DNA from: Macrothele yani
Lineage: Eukaryota; Arthropoda; Arachnida; Araneae; Macrothelidae
Length of the DNA stretch: 64,000 nucleotides
Direction of reading: 5' to 3'
Assembly (NCBI GenBank): GCA_039090855.1
Contig: CM076991.1
Coordinates: forward strand, 74,031,349 to 74,095,348
Program-made: the position numbers and the translations under genes
In this document: positions 1 through 11,580 of the stretch, piece by piece
Position numbering within the stretch: the first letter of the stretch is position 1
How the letters are laid out: every line of letters begins with the position of its first letter
Notes under the pieces: generated by a model
Database searches by the model: none
Seen by the model: only the letters and a program-made list of their open reading frames with translations
Told to the model about the DNA's origin: nothing

Positions 1-147
1 GCACATGGCTTTCTAGAAGGAGCAGAGAAACTCCGACAAAAGGAAAGACAACATGAACTTGAAGCATTAAAAAGGAATAGGGTAGTTTATAAAAGAAAAT
101 CCTCCCTAACTGATGCATTTATGCAGAAAACCTCAAAAAAGGAATAA
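1..147 (+). pseudogene. C-terminal tail of a hAT-like transposase (partial)
   Basis: An open frame runs from the first base to the stop at 145-147. It gives a lysine- and glutamate-rich tail (AHGFLEGAEKLRQKERQ...) ending in DAFMQKTSKKE. The same tail is encoded at 21394-21534, where it follows a recognisable hAT dimerisation segment. Only the tail is present because the window starts inside the gene. No catalytic residues are visible here. The tail is a highly charged probable coiled coil, and its function is not known to me. Confidence 0.6.
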
Positions 148-1878
148 ATCTAAGGTTAATGAGGAAGCTTTTTTGTTAAGCCTACCCTTATATGCACTGA
201 TATCAGTGGTATAAATTCACGCTGAATTTTTGAAATAATTTACTGCATATAACTCCTCCAAATTGCTACCATGGTATAAGAATAATGTAAACTTTAAAAG
301 GACCTCCCCCCACCCACACACACACAATTGCTAAATGATGAAAAAAGTTTTTTTATATATATTGGAGGGGGGGGTATCATATAAACATTTTTGATGTCCC
401 ATGACAGAGTAATTTTCAGAAGAGTTATAAAACAATCATTTCAAAAAAATTGAGCTTTGGTTTTATTATTTTCATCAGTGGGTGTAAGGATAATCTTAGT
501 TTTACTGTTGTTAGAGCTTTGAAAATTGATCACGGTTAACATCTAGGGATTTTAACTGTCTGCTGTTATAAAAGTAACCCAAATTAGAAGAAAGTAAAGT
601 TTTTTGTTTTCTTATTTCTGTAATTATGAGTTGGAATAATTTTACAGGATAAAGTAATTTCTTTATATTTGTCTCAAAAGCATCAAGGACACTGTGAAGA
701 ATGACTGTAACATTATCATGGCGGGTGTATATCAGTGTAATGCTTCATATCAATTATACCTGACCTACACAGACTTGAGCTTGAATCGTAAGACAGTTGT
801 CCATGCCCTAATGAAACGAAGACGTTTCAGACAGGTTTTTCACATTTACCTTTCAAATATGGGAATCAAAATAAATTGTACTCTTTTACAGCATAATTCA
901 AAATCATGTTAAGCACCATTATTATTATTACTTATGAGTTAAAAAGTTTCCATTATTGAAGAGGGAGATTACACTATACTCATTCCATTCCTGATGATAA
1001 TAAACTGCAAGTTTTCATTTTGTTAGTTCTAGGCTTCGTGTTTTTGTTTCATTTTAAACACATTCACAGTGTTGGATATTTATTGTCATAGCTGTACAAA
1101 AGACAAGTTTGAAATATTTCCAAATGTTCATCTATTCGAATGAGATTCTGTATATACCTCATATCAGATAACTACGATCAGAACAAAACAAGTAATCATC
1201 ATAACACAGAATGACCACAACTATGGCCTTTGAAAGAAGAAATACACAGCAATTTTTTTCAGCACAGTGTATGAAGCACCCTTGGAAAATCTTATATTTT
1301 TTTACCAACCACAACACAGAAAAAAGCTCTCCCTACTGGCTTGATAAAGATGAGAAGATCTGAGCTCCAGAATAATGACAAAGAAGGAAGTGTTTTGTAA
1401 TTCCAAAGTTTGTATCAGGTTACTTTATGTAAGTAGTTTTTGATATATAATTGAATATTTTTTTTTGGGGGGGGGGTGTAATTTCCATAACGTTTATAGT
1501 TCTGAGTGTCTTGAGTAGCATTATATTGAAACTTTTAAGATGCCCTTTTTGCAGTGTATGGATGTGTGTGTGTGTATATATACATAATTTTTTTTCCCCA
1601 CCAAAATGTGAACATGTGCTAATTTTATCGCCATGGTTTGAAATAAATAAAAAAAAATTATCATTTTTTTTTCTTTTTTTTTTTCTTTTTTTTGGTGTGG
1701 AGCACTTGCATTCTAAAACTCATACACTTTTTTGGGCAACTATTTTAGTCATTAACATAATTTGTTAAGGCTACTATTTAGGTTACTATTTTTACCATTG
1801 GTGGCTACTATTTAGGCTACTATTTTTATCATTAGTGGCTACTGAAGCAACTATTTTCTTCGGTGGCTGGCAGCCCTG
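1..1878 (+). mobile_element. hAT-like element, 3' part of copy 1 (window begins inside it)
   Basis: This stretch aligns closely, over nearly its whole length, with 21394-23348, the 3' part of a complete element further right. It ends in CTGGCAGCCCTG (1867-1878), the inverse complement of the CAGGGCTGCCAG that opens the complete copy at 17349. Just inside the end are several GCTACTATTT motifs (about 1770-1850), like the subterminal repeats of hAT elements. The first 147 bases are the end of a coding region and the rest is a long 3' untranslated or non-coding tail. The element abuts PLE reverse-transcriptase sequence at 1879, so it probably inserted there. Its 5' end and TSD are outside the window. 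Confidence 0.75.
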
Positions 1879-2900
1879 AAATCAGTTGTAACTTTTATCA
1901 GCTCATAAATGCTATTATATGCATCAATAAAATCTTGTAGTTTATCCTGGTCTTCATCACATATTATAAAAATATCAACATATCTTCTGAAAAGAGCTGG
2001 CTTTATAATGTTTGGCATATTCATTATTATGGTTTTTATATTTTGCAGTATAATTTTAGCAAGGAGCCCAGAGAGGGGAGAGCCCATTGGTGCTCCTTTC
2101 TGTTGCTTATAAATATTGTTCTGAAAAGTGCAGTAGTTATTATTTATAAAAGTGAGTACTCTGTTTATATCCTTTATTTCTACATAAGGGTGTCCTTTTG
2201 TAATTAATTTTTCTTCAATCAAATTTATTGCTTGATCTATAGGGGCATTCAGGTAAAGTGAGACAACATCAATGCTGGCCAAGATAAATTCTTTCTTATT
2301 TTCTATTTTATTAAAACTTGAAGTTCTTCTATTAAATCTTCAGCTCTTATTAATTGTATAAGCATGATTGCTGTAATATGGTTTTAAATAGTTGTACAGG
2401 GCTCTTTCTATATTGATTGTTGGTGATGAACATTTAGAGACTATTGATCGGATTGGATTTCCTTGTTTGTGCATTTTTAATTTTCCAAAGATTTCCAGTG
2501 GTAGACTTTATTTTTTTCTGGGACATAACTATGTTATTTAAAAGATGCTAATTGTCGAATTCTTTTATCAGTAGTCTTTTTTAACAGGTACTGTATCAAG
2601 GTATTTTATAGCATCTAACATTTTCTCACTGTATTCAGTTTGGTTCATAATAATAAGTTGATTCATTTTATCGGAATTTATTATTTTGATACTAGGATTA
2701 TTCTTCAAATCAATTAAAGCTTGTCTTTCATACTTAATTCTGCTTTGTTTATCTTTTTGAGAGTTCATCATTAATTTACTAACAGTATTGCTAATTTTAT
2801 ATCTAGTTGGTCCTTTAACTGGTTCTTGTAGGTAGTCTATAATTTCTTCAATGGGTGGCATAAATTATTCAACTTTTTTCAGAGATTTTGGATAGGCGTA
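1879..2900 (-). pseudogene. Penelope-like element reverse transcriptase remnant (PLE-A)
   Basis: Reading the minus strand from 2861 downward, an N-terminal PLE segment (PPIEEIIDYL..., ...KYERQALIDLKNNPSI) is followed after frame breaks by the RT fingers and palm. About 2480-2290 holds an IFGKLKMHKQGNPIRSIVS-type block in shifted frames. At 2282-1851 come ASIDVVSLYLNAP, the QQKGAPMGSPLSGLLA block and the catalytic RRYVDIFII motif. The active site normally reads YVDD, but here the second aspartate is isoleucine, so the enzyme should be dead. The C-terminal GIY-YIG endonuclease is missing because the frame runs straight into the hAT end at 1878. The element is 3'-truncated by that insertion and broken by several frameshifts. 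Confidence 0.8.
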
Positions 2901-3012
2901 TTTGACACCCCTACATCAATGAGTCCCTCAGCATGCATGTGAAACACTGTACGTAACCAGGACTAAAATTAATCTTTAAAACTTGCACTTAATTTTATAT
3001 ATTTGTGCCTTA

Positions 3013-3268
3013 TAGTCCAGTCATTTTAAGAGAAAACATCAAACTAATTGTAATAAAAATGAAGTAAGGTTTTTTAGACTCAGAAAACCATCCTAAACAA
3101 CATATCAAAAGTCTAGAAGAATCTTAGCAGTGGAAAGCCGCCATATTGGCCGCCATCTTGGATTTACTGTTGATATCAGTTAAATGCTCATAATTAATGC
3201 TGTATGACTCCGATTTTCTTCAAATATGTATCAAATGAAAGGTTTTTAAACCAGGAATCATAAATGCA
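3013..3268 (+). repeat. Left terminal inverted repeat of element A
   Basis: This arm pairs with 11581-11836. The shared sequence runs inward from TAGTCCAGTC through a central block around AGCAGTGGAAAGC and ends near ACCAGGAAT, where the two arms diverge abruptly. Confidence 0.8.
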
Positions 3269-5115
3269 TCATTTGATGTTATTTATGTTTTATTTTACTT
3301 TTCTAAATTACAAGTAATTAAAAAAACAAAAAATTAAAGGGCTAAAAAATTTCATGATAGGTAGGGTGGGTGAAATCACTTTGCTCAGTTATTACAAAAT
3401 TGTTAGTGTTCAATTAAAAATATTAATCACCAACTAGTTATATTGTTTGTGTTCATCATTTTCAACAATCTTCCTCATCAACGCCATCGTCGTCAATTTC
3501 TGTAATGGAGTTCTTGCAGAGGAGACCGTTACATTCACTGCAAGCAGAAGACACTCCAAACCATGTTTTCGGCATGAGCACCTTGAAGTACTGCAATCTG
3601 TTTTGCATTTACATCTAATAATACCCAACAAAGCTGATGGTGCTGGTTGGAGGTCAGTGAGTACTGGTAGTAGGTGACTTCCCTGTAATTTCCAACCCCA
3701 GTCCTGAGGTAGAAAAGATGTATTTCCATTCCAAGCCTGAACTTGATAGTAGATCCGTAAGATATGGAATTTTGCAGCAGCTGACGTAGGTGAAAGGAAC
3801 TGGGCTTGTACAGCTTGGACCATTTTTTTTGTTAGCCACTTTTTTCCTGAAAAGTCTGTATCATAGAGCATCTAAAATGTCAGATGTCTTTCCTCCATAC
3901 ATAGAAACGATAGCTTTTCCCCCTGCATTAATTATGTCTCCTTGGAGACTTGTTGGGCTGTTAAATAGTTGAGCATACTCCACGAATGAAGTACTTTTCA
4001 TCAACTTTGTTAGAATTTTGCCTTTGCCAATCCCAAAGAACTGTGACATGGTGTAGACTTTGTATATTGTATGTTCCATTTTCTGGTCTTGGTTGCTCCG
4101 CTCTTTGGCTCTGGTTGGAATATTACTTGTTTATTCTCTAATTTAACGTAGAAACAAAGGAGTATTAATATATCAGTGTCTTCTGCAATGACAATAACAT
4201 CTCTTTGTTCAGACGCTTGAACTGCTGTCTGGGTGATGAGATCTGCATCTGCACGGGCATGAATTGTCTGGCATCCAGCGTATTCAAAACTTTCACGGAG
4301 CATTTGCAAAAACCATTTCTTGTTAATTTTGTTTGATAGAAAATCATCCTTCTTCATCGTCAGTTTCATGTCCATTGCTGATATAACTGTAGGGATGATT
4401 TTGCATCCATTTCTTCTAATGTGAGCAGTGTCTTTAATTGAAGGACCATCTAAGTATCCATCAAACACAATAACAACTGATTTACCATACCTCATAATAA
4501 CGTATTTTATGTAGGCATTACATATTTCTGAGAACTACATACCAATTGACCATGATAATCGATGCAGTAATGCACCTCCATCGAGTACATATAGTGGATC
4601 GAAAACTGTTGTTTCTGGTACCGTAATTTTTGTCATATAATCCACGGATTATCTGCGAAAAAAGTTAAAAATATACGTTCTGTGTATTATATGCCGATGC
4701 AGATAATACACCGACACACACAAAAAAAAAACACTTTTTTTTTACAACCTTTCGATATTTTAAAAAATCTGCAGAGTAATTGTGCAGGGGAGGGAGTATA
4801 ATTGGAAAAGGAACTCTCGGAAGAATTTTCCTCAGTTCAGGAGTTTGTATGGAGCGGGAAGGTCAGGGAGCAGGGGGGAGGAATGTCGTAACGAAAGATC
4901 GGGAAAGTTGTGGGGAGAGACTGCAAGGTCGTTTTGTATCGATGAGAAGATCGTGCCATCTGTTTTTGGCAAAAGGCCAAAGAAGTACGCACAGCGCTTG
5001 CTACACGAACCTATGCGTTCCTCCTTATGGATCTCATGTGCGCTGCCTTGTGTTTAGTTAATCTTTCGCTGTTTTGACCATCGTCGTTGCTGCTATTTTC
5101 CGCCATTGCTATTCA

Positions 5116-5212
5116 TGATGTTTTTGAAAAGGAAACGTTTCAGTAACACTGCCAAATTTAAACTTGAAGTGGTGGACACAATTGCGAACTATCACGCAGT
5201 GACATGATATGA
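5116..5212 (+). pseudogene. pogo-type transposase N-terminal helix-turn-helix fragment
   Basis: The translated block FLKRKRFSNTAKFKLEVVDT, followed by IANYHAVT, matches the start of pogo/Tigger-type DNA-binding domains (basic residues, then TAKFKLEVV). The frame closes shortly afterwards at a short inverted repeat, and no further transposase domains follow. It would have bound the element's terminal repeats when intact. Confidence 0.55.
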
Positions 5213-5233
5213 TCATGTCACTGCGCGATAGTT
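5187..5233. repeat. Short palindrome inside the pogo-like element
   Basis: Two 22-bp arms (5187-5208 and 5212-5233) are inverse complements with one mismatch, around a 3-base spacer. The arm sequence includes CAGTGACATGAT. It lies exactly where the helix-turn-helix frame ends. Confidence 0.8.
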
Positions 5234-7337
5234 TTGAGGTCAGAAAACAATCGTGCGGTAACAGGCAGAAAGGAAGGTCTCTGTGCCGAGGTTTAAAATG
5301 TAAACAAATCCGTAGGTAAATTCCGCCGAAGAATTCATGGAAGTTTTTTTTTATTGGCCCACGTAAAAGCTGTTTCCCCGACTCTGAAAGCAGGATTTCC
5401 CCAAAAAAACTTTCGACTTATACGCGAGTACACACAGTATTTCTATAACTTGTTCTGTATCAGCCTTTCATCATCGGCAAGGTGTAATGCAATACTCTGC
5501 AGCGGCATCGGCATGATCTATGGATGCCACACCCTTCATCTGTCCAGAGATAAAAATATGAAAAAGTAACCTTTAAAAATGAATTTCTTCATTTAATAAA
5601 ATCGTTTTTTCTTTTCTCCTACTTCTTCGGACTCATGAGTCATTATGTGACCGACTTTTCTGTCGGAAATTCCACTTCCAGTTCAACATCTATGATGTGC
5701 AGATTATACGGCGATTTTTTTTTTCCTGAATGTCACAGGCTGCGGATTATACGAAGGAAAATTTTTTTAATGTGAATTTCACGGTCTACGGATTATACGC
5801 CGGTGCGGATAATATGACGAAAATTATGGTATTTCTTTTTGATCTCTCTCTACTTTTACACACATGGCATTGGCCAAAGCTGGTTTATTTGCTTTTCGTG
5901 GGAGGAGTAATTTGTCAAACAATGATGCAGGGTAGCTACAAAGTTCATACTTGAATATTTCCCTGTTATCAATGTCTTGTATTTCAGAAGCGAATGGTAA
6001 GTCTTTGGAATAATAATTGTGGATCAATGTGTATGACATCTTGGCCTACTGTGAACTTTGCTTGAATGAGTATTTCCAAATATTTTCTCCATGCATGGAC
6101 TTCAGAATTAAATCACCAACTTCTTTGGCTTTATCAACATTGACATTATCATGAGCAACCACTCCTGTTGTCAAACTGCACAAAGGTTCATCAAGAATGA
6201 ATGGGTTTCAATTTTCTAAAAATGTCAGGATTTTCCTGGTGTCTGAAAAGTCTCTTGTCTGCTTGGCATACGAAGCTTCTTTGTGTTGTTCACTGGTGTG
6301 ATCCACAACACTAGTAAACTCTTGCATGGCATTGTTAATCTTTGAGCATGGGATCATGGATTGAACCCAAATTTGCTGTTGTACTTCTGTCATTCCTCTT
6401 CCCCTAGTTAATCCTCCTGTTGATTTTATACTTCTCATCAGTGCCTGTCCAATAGCGAGATCACTGGAAAGACCTGCCCAATACTGGTTACTATGATGGA
6501 CAATGTGTAGACCTTTTTGGAACATGCTGTACACGTCTGGATGAGACTTCTTAATCTGTTGCATGTCTTGGAGGTGAGCAGCCACTGATTTTGTATATGA
6601 ATTGTGGCCTGCTGCTGCAAAGTATGGCAACATTTCCTTCAGGGCCAGCAAATGTAGATTCCACTTGCCAGTACGCTCTGCTTGGAGATACTTCTTTAAA
6701 ATGTCGACCATTGTCTTGTACTGTACCCATAATTAATCTACCAGTTCTTCTAACCAACTTGTACTTGTTCTTGGTTTCATCTATCTTATTACTCATATCT
6801 AGTAATTTGAGACATGACTCATCATCCATACCTTCTCTAGACATGACCTTCAGATATATTTCTTTAGCACTGAGAATGAGATCGTTAGTCTCATCTCTGA
6901 CAGATCCTCTATCATCTGGTTACAGCTCATGATTTGTTTCTTCTTGTTTTTGATTGGGATAAGCATTCCAATGAAGTGGCAAGGGTATTTCCAAAGCATC
7001 ACTTCTTGCTAATATATTCAAGGAAGCATCTACTACCATGTGTCCTCTTCTGGCTCTTGCTGTTGCCTTGCCACTAAGCATATGAACTACTGCATTACTG
7101 CCATATATCTGCTCTAAAATTTATTTCAAACCAGATTCTCTCATGAGGTGACCTTGCAACCTTGAAAGCTCATCTCAGTATGAAGACCACCAAGTAGAAG
7201 GACCACTTCTTTTAATAGAAGAACCCCTCCTTGGGGTTCATTTGCAATCATTGTGAAAGCCTTCCACCACAAAGGTTGGTCGAATGTTAAGTGGTGTGCA
7301 ACTGTTCTTACATGCTTGATCAATCAGGAAGAGAAGA

Positions 7338-8095
7338 GACGCTTTCCATCTCAATTCAGGTAGAGGGTGTCTGTCAGTTGACCACCTCCAATTTTTTTGA
7401 AAAAAATTATGGTAGCTACTCCTAATAGAGGTATAAAGTACTGCAAAAGGATTTTTCACAAAAATTTTTTTTGGAAAATTCAGGAAAATCCTGACATTTT
7501 TAGAAAATTGAAACCCATTCATTCTTGATGAACCTTTGCATTTTGAAAATAGGCAAAAAATACACCCGTGACGAAAATAATGTGAAACACCAAATTTTTA
7601 AATGTACGCTGCTCATGTACTATTATAACAGGTAGAGACTTGATTTTTTTTTTTTTATTTTGAAAGCTATTGAATTGGCCTTTCTGTATGTTCACAGAAA
7701 TAGAGAAAAGGATTATTGCTAGATGGCAAAAAAAAAAAAAAGCCTACATTTTTTACAAAAAAATTTAATTTTCCACAAATTTGGGATTTTTTTTTTTTTT
7801 TTTTAAGGAAAAGACTTATCAGGTGGGTAAGTGTGCCAACCTGCACTCCTACTAGGGTTGTCTTAGGAGTAATTTTATTTTAATCCTGTGATGCATGCAA
7901 CTCATAACATTAATTAAAAAAAATACAAAATTTAAAAAAAATCAACATTTTTGAATTGCAATATCTCAAAAAATCCATTTTTAAAAATTCTGAAATTTTG
8001 TCCAAATAATGTCCTAATGGTAGGTAGTTAACTGGAGGAATCAGGTTACTGGATTTTTGCCTTGAAAATTTCCTACAAATTTTTTAAAATGCACT
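7338..8095 (+). repeat. Left arm of element C
   Basis: Matching landmarks in both arms include CCATCTCAATTCAGG, GTCAGTTGACCACCTCC, a GAATTG(G/A)CCTTTCT block, GGTGGGTAAGTGTGCCAACC and GTTACTGGATTTTTGCC. The inner boundary near 8095 is approximate. Confidence 0.8.
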
Positions 8096-8382
8096 TCTCT
8101 CCTGTTCAAACCTCATGGTTGGGTTATTATTAAAAAAAAAAACTTTGAAAGATATTTCTGAAAAGTTTACCTGAGTATATATTCCAAATTGCAGTGTCAA
8201 TCTATATTTTAAAGTCATTTTTATGATTTTTAATAATTGTCACCTATGTTTAATTTTTTTAAATCCATAGTCTGTACACATACAATACATTATCTCAGTT
8301 GCAGTTAAGATTCAAGTTCTATTTACAAAAGAAAAAAGACCTAAAAGAAACAAAATTATGAGTTTACCATCATAACTACAAA

Positions 8383-9320
8383 TTATTCAAACCGAGAAAA
8401 GCTGCTTGATTTTATTGATTTCCTTTTCATCAAAAGTATGAAGTCATGCAGAACGTCCAACAGGAGATGGGGCATTCACCTTTAGAAGTACATTTTTTAA
8501 GGGCACTGGACACTTGACTTGTTTTCTTGCCACATTGTTCTGGCTATCAAAAACCTCTGGCTGGTCCATGCGGGAGCATGAAAGATACTGTTATGTTCTT
8601 GAATTCTTTAGATATGTTTGTAATCTGTCCCATCCATCCACCAGTTATCGTCATAAATGCATCCTATAAATCCTATTTGAAATCATTCTCAGAAAATGGG
8701 TTCTTTTTTTGTTGGCTTGAAAATTGCACTGCTTTATGTGTGTGCCAAACTGTTCTGGCCATTGATGGTTTATTTCTTTGTACTAACCAGGAATGCTGTG
8801 ACTGTATTCCAACAACAGATTTTACTGTATCCCACTCTTCTACTTTGCTGGTTCAATAGGATTGAACTTCACAAGTTGTGAGGAGTAGAAGTTTAGTCTT
8901 TGGGATCAAGGGGGAGACAGTTTCAACAAATGAAGGCGTGTCTCTTATAGCTTGTGAAGCTTTTTTATGTAAGTTGAATTTAGTAGCAAAATGTTTGCAC
9001 AGGCCACCATCACATGCACTCTTGCATTGGCATGTGGCTGAGAAGATCCACTTCCTTGTTACATTTGGGTCCCCCTTCATAAGTTCATAGAACTGATATT
9101 TGTTTTTGAAGTGCCCTGCTGCTCCATCTGAGATGTAAACAATTATTTCAAATTTTTCCAAGGGACAAGTCTTAGCAATTTCACTTTTTATGAGCAGAAT
9201 GGCACACAGAGCATGTGCTGTGTCATTGCTTATATCATTGCATGCTACCACAAAAGACTTAGTCTCATTTGGAAAGTATGCAATCCATGTAAAGAGTGAG
9301 ATCTGGACATTGTTTGCCAT
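8383..9320 (-). pseudogene. Conserved protein of element C (SDGAAGHFKN / YDDNWW type), possible transposase
   Basis: The open part runs from 9320 to 8856 on the minus strand and contains VYISDGAAGHFKNKYQFYEL, then RKWIFSAT, SACDGGLCKHFATKFNL and DTPSFVETVSPLI. After one stop codon the same protein continues to about 8690 and then, with a frame change, IGFIGCIYDDNWWMDGTDYK, ending near 8383. I recall this arrangement, a SDGA...HFKN block, a CDG-GG block and a C-terminal YD..WW motif, as a repeat-associated uncharacterised family in several animal phyla. The conserved aspartates in the SDG and CDG blocks would fit an RNase-H-like DDE transposase, but that is inference. In-frame stops mean this copy is inactive. 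Confidence 0.6.
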
Positions 9321-9954
9321 TAGTAACTTTGCACTTCATCAGGTAGAATTACAGATCAGTTTTGAGCAAAGTAAAAGCACAACACCAACACTGGACTATG
9401 TGCTGCAGACTGTTTAACCTCTGCTGTCCCATTTCTCTGGATCTGCTCATTATAAATTACAGTTTCTTCTCTCTCGATATCCCCCACCTATTCTTATTCT
9501 CATTGACTCCCCCAATGACTCTTAAGCAGCCTTAATAGGTGTTTCACAGTACTCCATAAAAATTGACCCAGGCAGCATTTTCAGTGCCCCAGCTTTGGAA
9601 AATCAAACTTTGAAATCATATCAGCTGCAGTTTAGCCTAAAAATTACTGCAAATTGCAGTTTACCTATGAGTCAAAAATTGACCAAGTTTCAAAAATCAT
9701 TCACCACCATTTTCACTGTTACTAATTTTTTTCTTGCCATTTTCGGATTTAGTCACATTTGGCGACTTGGTAAATGCTTAGTGTGAGCCCTGCTGGGAAT
9801 TGTGTTCTCCTGCTATTAAAAATTTACTAAATAATGTTTACAGTTCTTATTTTTTCACTGAATTCAAAAATTTGAAAAAAAAAAAAAGTGCCATTTTTCA
9901 AAAATTGGAAAAAAGAAAAAAGAAATTGAAAAAAAGTGTCATTTTCAAAAATAT

Positions 9955-10622
9955 GTAAGAAAATTTCAAGGCAAAAATCCAGTAACCTGACTCCCCCAGT
10001 AAACTACCTACCATTAGGACATTGTTTGGACAAAATTTCAGAATTTTTAAAAATAGGGTTTTTGAGATATTGCAATTCAAAAATGTTGATTTTTTGAAAT
10101 TTTGTATATTTTAAAAATTAATTTTATAAGTTGCAAGCATCACAGGATAAAAATAAAATTACTGCCAAGACAACCCTAGTAGGGGTGCAGGTTGGCACAC
10201 TTACCCACCTGATAAGTCTTTTCTTAAAAAAAAAAAAAAATCCTAAATTTGTGGAAAATTAAATTTTTTGTAATAAATATTTTTTTTTTTTGCCATTTGG
10301 CAACATTTGTTTGACTGATTTCTGTGAATTTGAAGAAAGGTCAATTCAATAGCTTCAAAAAAAAAAAAAAAAAAATTCGTGTCTGTGCCTGTTTATATAG
10401 TTCAGGAGCAGTGTGCACTTAAAAATTAGGTATTTCACATGATTTTCGTCACAAGTATATTTTTTTGCATATTTTCAAAATGCTGTAGCTCAACCAAAAA
10501 TTTTTATGAAAACTCTTTTTGCAGTACTATTAGTACTAGCTACCAGAATTTTTTCAAAAAAATTGGAGGTGGTCAACTGACACATGTTGGTCATGCCTGC
10601 CTGAATTGAGATGGAAATGGTC
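9955..10622 (-). repeat. Right arm of element C
   Basis: This is the inverse complement of the left arm, beginning inside near AAATTTCAAGGCAAAAATCC and ending outside with CCTGAATTGAGATGGAAA. Poly-A and poly-T length differences account for most of the size difference between the arms. Confidence 0.8.
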
Positions 10623-11580
10623 AAGAGTAGAGTAGATGCAGGGCATATTTGTCGGATCTAGATCAATCACGAGCAAGAACATAATAGATGACTTCCCTGG
10701 GTGGGGATCTTTTTGAATCATGTGCATGAAACCAGACCATCCAGGTCTTGGATATGAAAGAAATGGTGAAATTTTTCAAAGTGTATCTGTCAGGAGTTTC
10801 ATAGGTTCTAAAGAATTCGTGCATTCTAACTTTTTGAACTTGATTTCTTGGAGTGATTTGGGTGTCTGATAATTTATGATTTATATTTTTCCTGCTGTAA
10901 TAAGACCATGTCTTGGAATTACCTTTTTAGGAACAACTCGAGATATGGTCTTACCAGAAGTTACTGCTGCTATCAAACCCATACCATGGAAGGTGCCATG
11001 TCCATCTAGTGTGTTAGTGTTGTGGTCAACGTTGTCAGCAACATACTGAACAAACTGATCAGAATCTATCAGTGTATCACAGTTCGAAGTTGTTGATGCA
11101 CTCCTCTCATATTTTTGAACTTCATTATAGGTGGAACAGAAGCCATGCTGAAGCCATGTTACACCATGCTTTTCTACATTTTGAATGAACGGACTGTCCT
11201 TCTTGAGTTCGTATATCACTTCCTCTTAATTCACTTGCATTATTCCCTCACTTCCTTTCCTTCATAATGTCACTCTATGTTCATCAGCTAGGTTCTTGTC
11301 ACAAAGGACACATTTTTCAATTAAATGGTTATCCATCATAATAAAATCAGCTCACAATTATCTGAAAGAAAATTACAGTACAAAATTAAAAAATAAAATA
11401 AATAAAAACAGAAATACAGAATAACAAAAAAATTACAATAATAATGACAGTGACAGTAAATACAAATAAAATTAAAGTGTTTGTGACTCAGATAAACAAC
11501 CCAACTAACATATCAAAGACCTTTCTTAAGCTTCTTATCGGGAACAGTTGTTTAAGTGGCTAATACTTCTGCTTATTAAC

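Larger units (their letters stand above)
4621..5829 (+). mobile_element. pogo-like element nested in the PIN/CXC gene
   Basis: The element has terminal inverted repeats of about 23 bp: CCGTAATTTTTGTCATATAA on the left, matched by the inverse of the right end with three mismatches. TA dinucleotides flank it at 4619-4620 and 5830-5831. The host protein reads directly across the site (KEIP before, ETTVFDP after), which supports the boundaries. Inside, at 5116-5212 on the plus strand, FLKRKRFSNTAKFKLEVVDT resembles the N-terminal helix-turn-helix of pogo/Tigger transposases. No DDE catalytic domain is visible, so this is a deleted, non-autonomous copy. Confidence 0.75.
7338..10622 (-). mobile_element. 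Long-TIR element (element C) nested in the PIN/CXC gene, 9-bp TSD
   Basis: Arms of roughly 670-760 bp (about 7338-8095 and 9955-10622) are inverse copies of each other with indels in poly-A tracts. The outer ends read GACGCTTTCCATCTC and, from the right, GACCATTTCCATCTC. Flanking direct repeats AAGAGAAGA (7329-7337) and AAGAGTAGA (10623-10631) match at 8 of 9 bases, as expected for a TSD. The host protein is interrupted here between the CIYSTL and LFLIDQA blocks. A minus-strand gene lies between the arms. Long TIRs with a 9-bp TSD are typical of Mutator-like elements, but the encoded protein is not one I recognise as a MULE transposase. Confidence 0.75.
3434..11219 (-). pseudogene. Decayed gene for a PIN-like nuclease / CXC-domain protein carried by element A
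   Basis: Reading the minus strand, the pieces in order are: 11219-10881 (QYVADNVDHNTNTLDGHGTF), 10870-10632 (WSGFMHMIQK...MFLLVIDLDPTNM), a nested element, 7323-6940 (FDQPLWWKAFTMI, LGGLHTEMSF, GSNAVVHMLSGKATARAR), 6711-6208 (NQYWAGLSSDLAIGQALMRS, GLTRGRGMTE), 6207-5832, a second nested element, then 4618-4010. The last piece has PIN-like acidic motifs: VVIVFDGY, ARADADLITQ, VIAEDTDILILL. The C-terminus at 3871-3434 contains CKCKTDCSTSRCSC followed by further cysteines (CSECNGLLC in a shifted frame), a Tesmin/TSO1-like CXC pattern. I recall this domain combination as a multi-copy uncharacterised protein family in arthropods and cnidarians. Several frameshifts and stops show it is inactive. 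The nuclease role is inferred from motifs. Confidence 0.7.

Noticed and set aside
4780..5061. Two overlapping arginine-rich frames inside the pogo-like element
   Set aside because: No match to any transposase domain I know and no conservation evidence; likely spurious.
7620..7815. Poly-A and poly-T runs as possible polyadenylation tails of retrocopies
   Set aside because: The runs lie within inverted arms of element C and occur in both arms, so they are part of that element.
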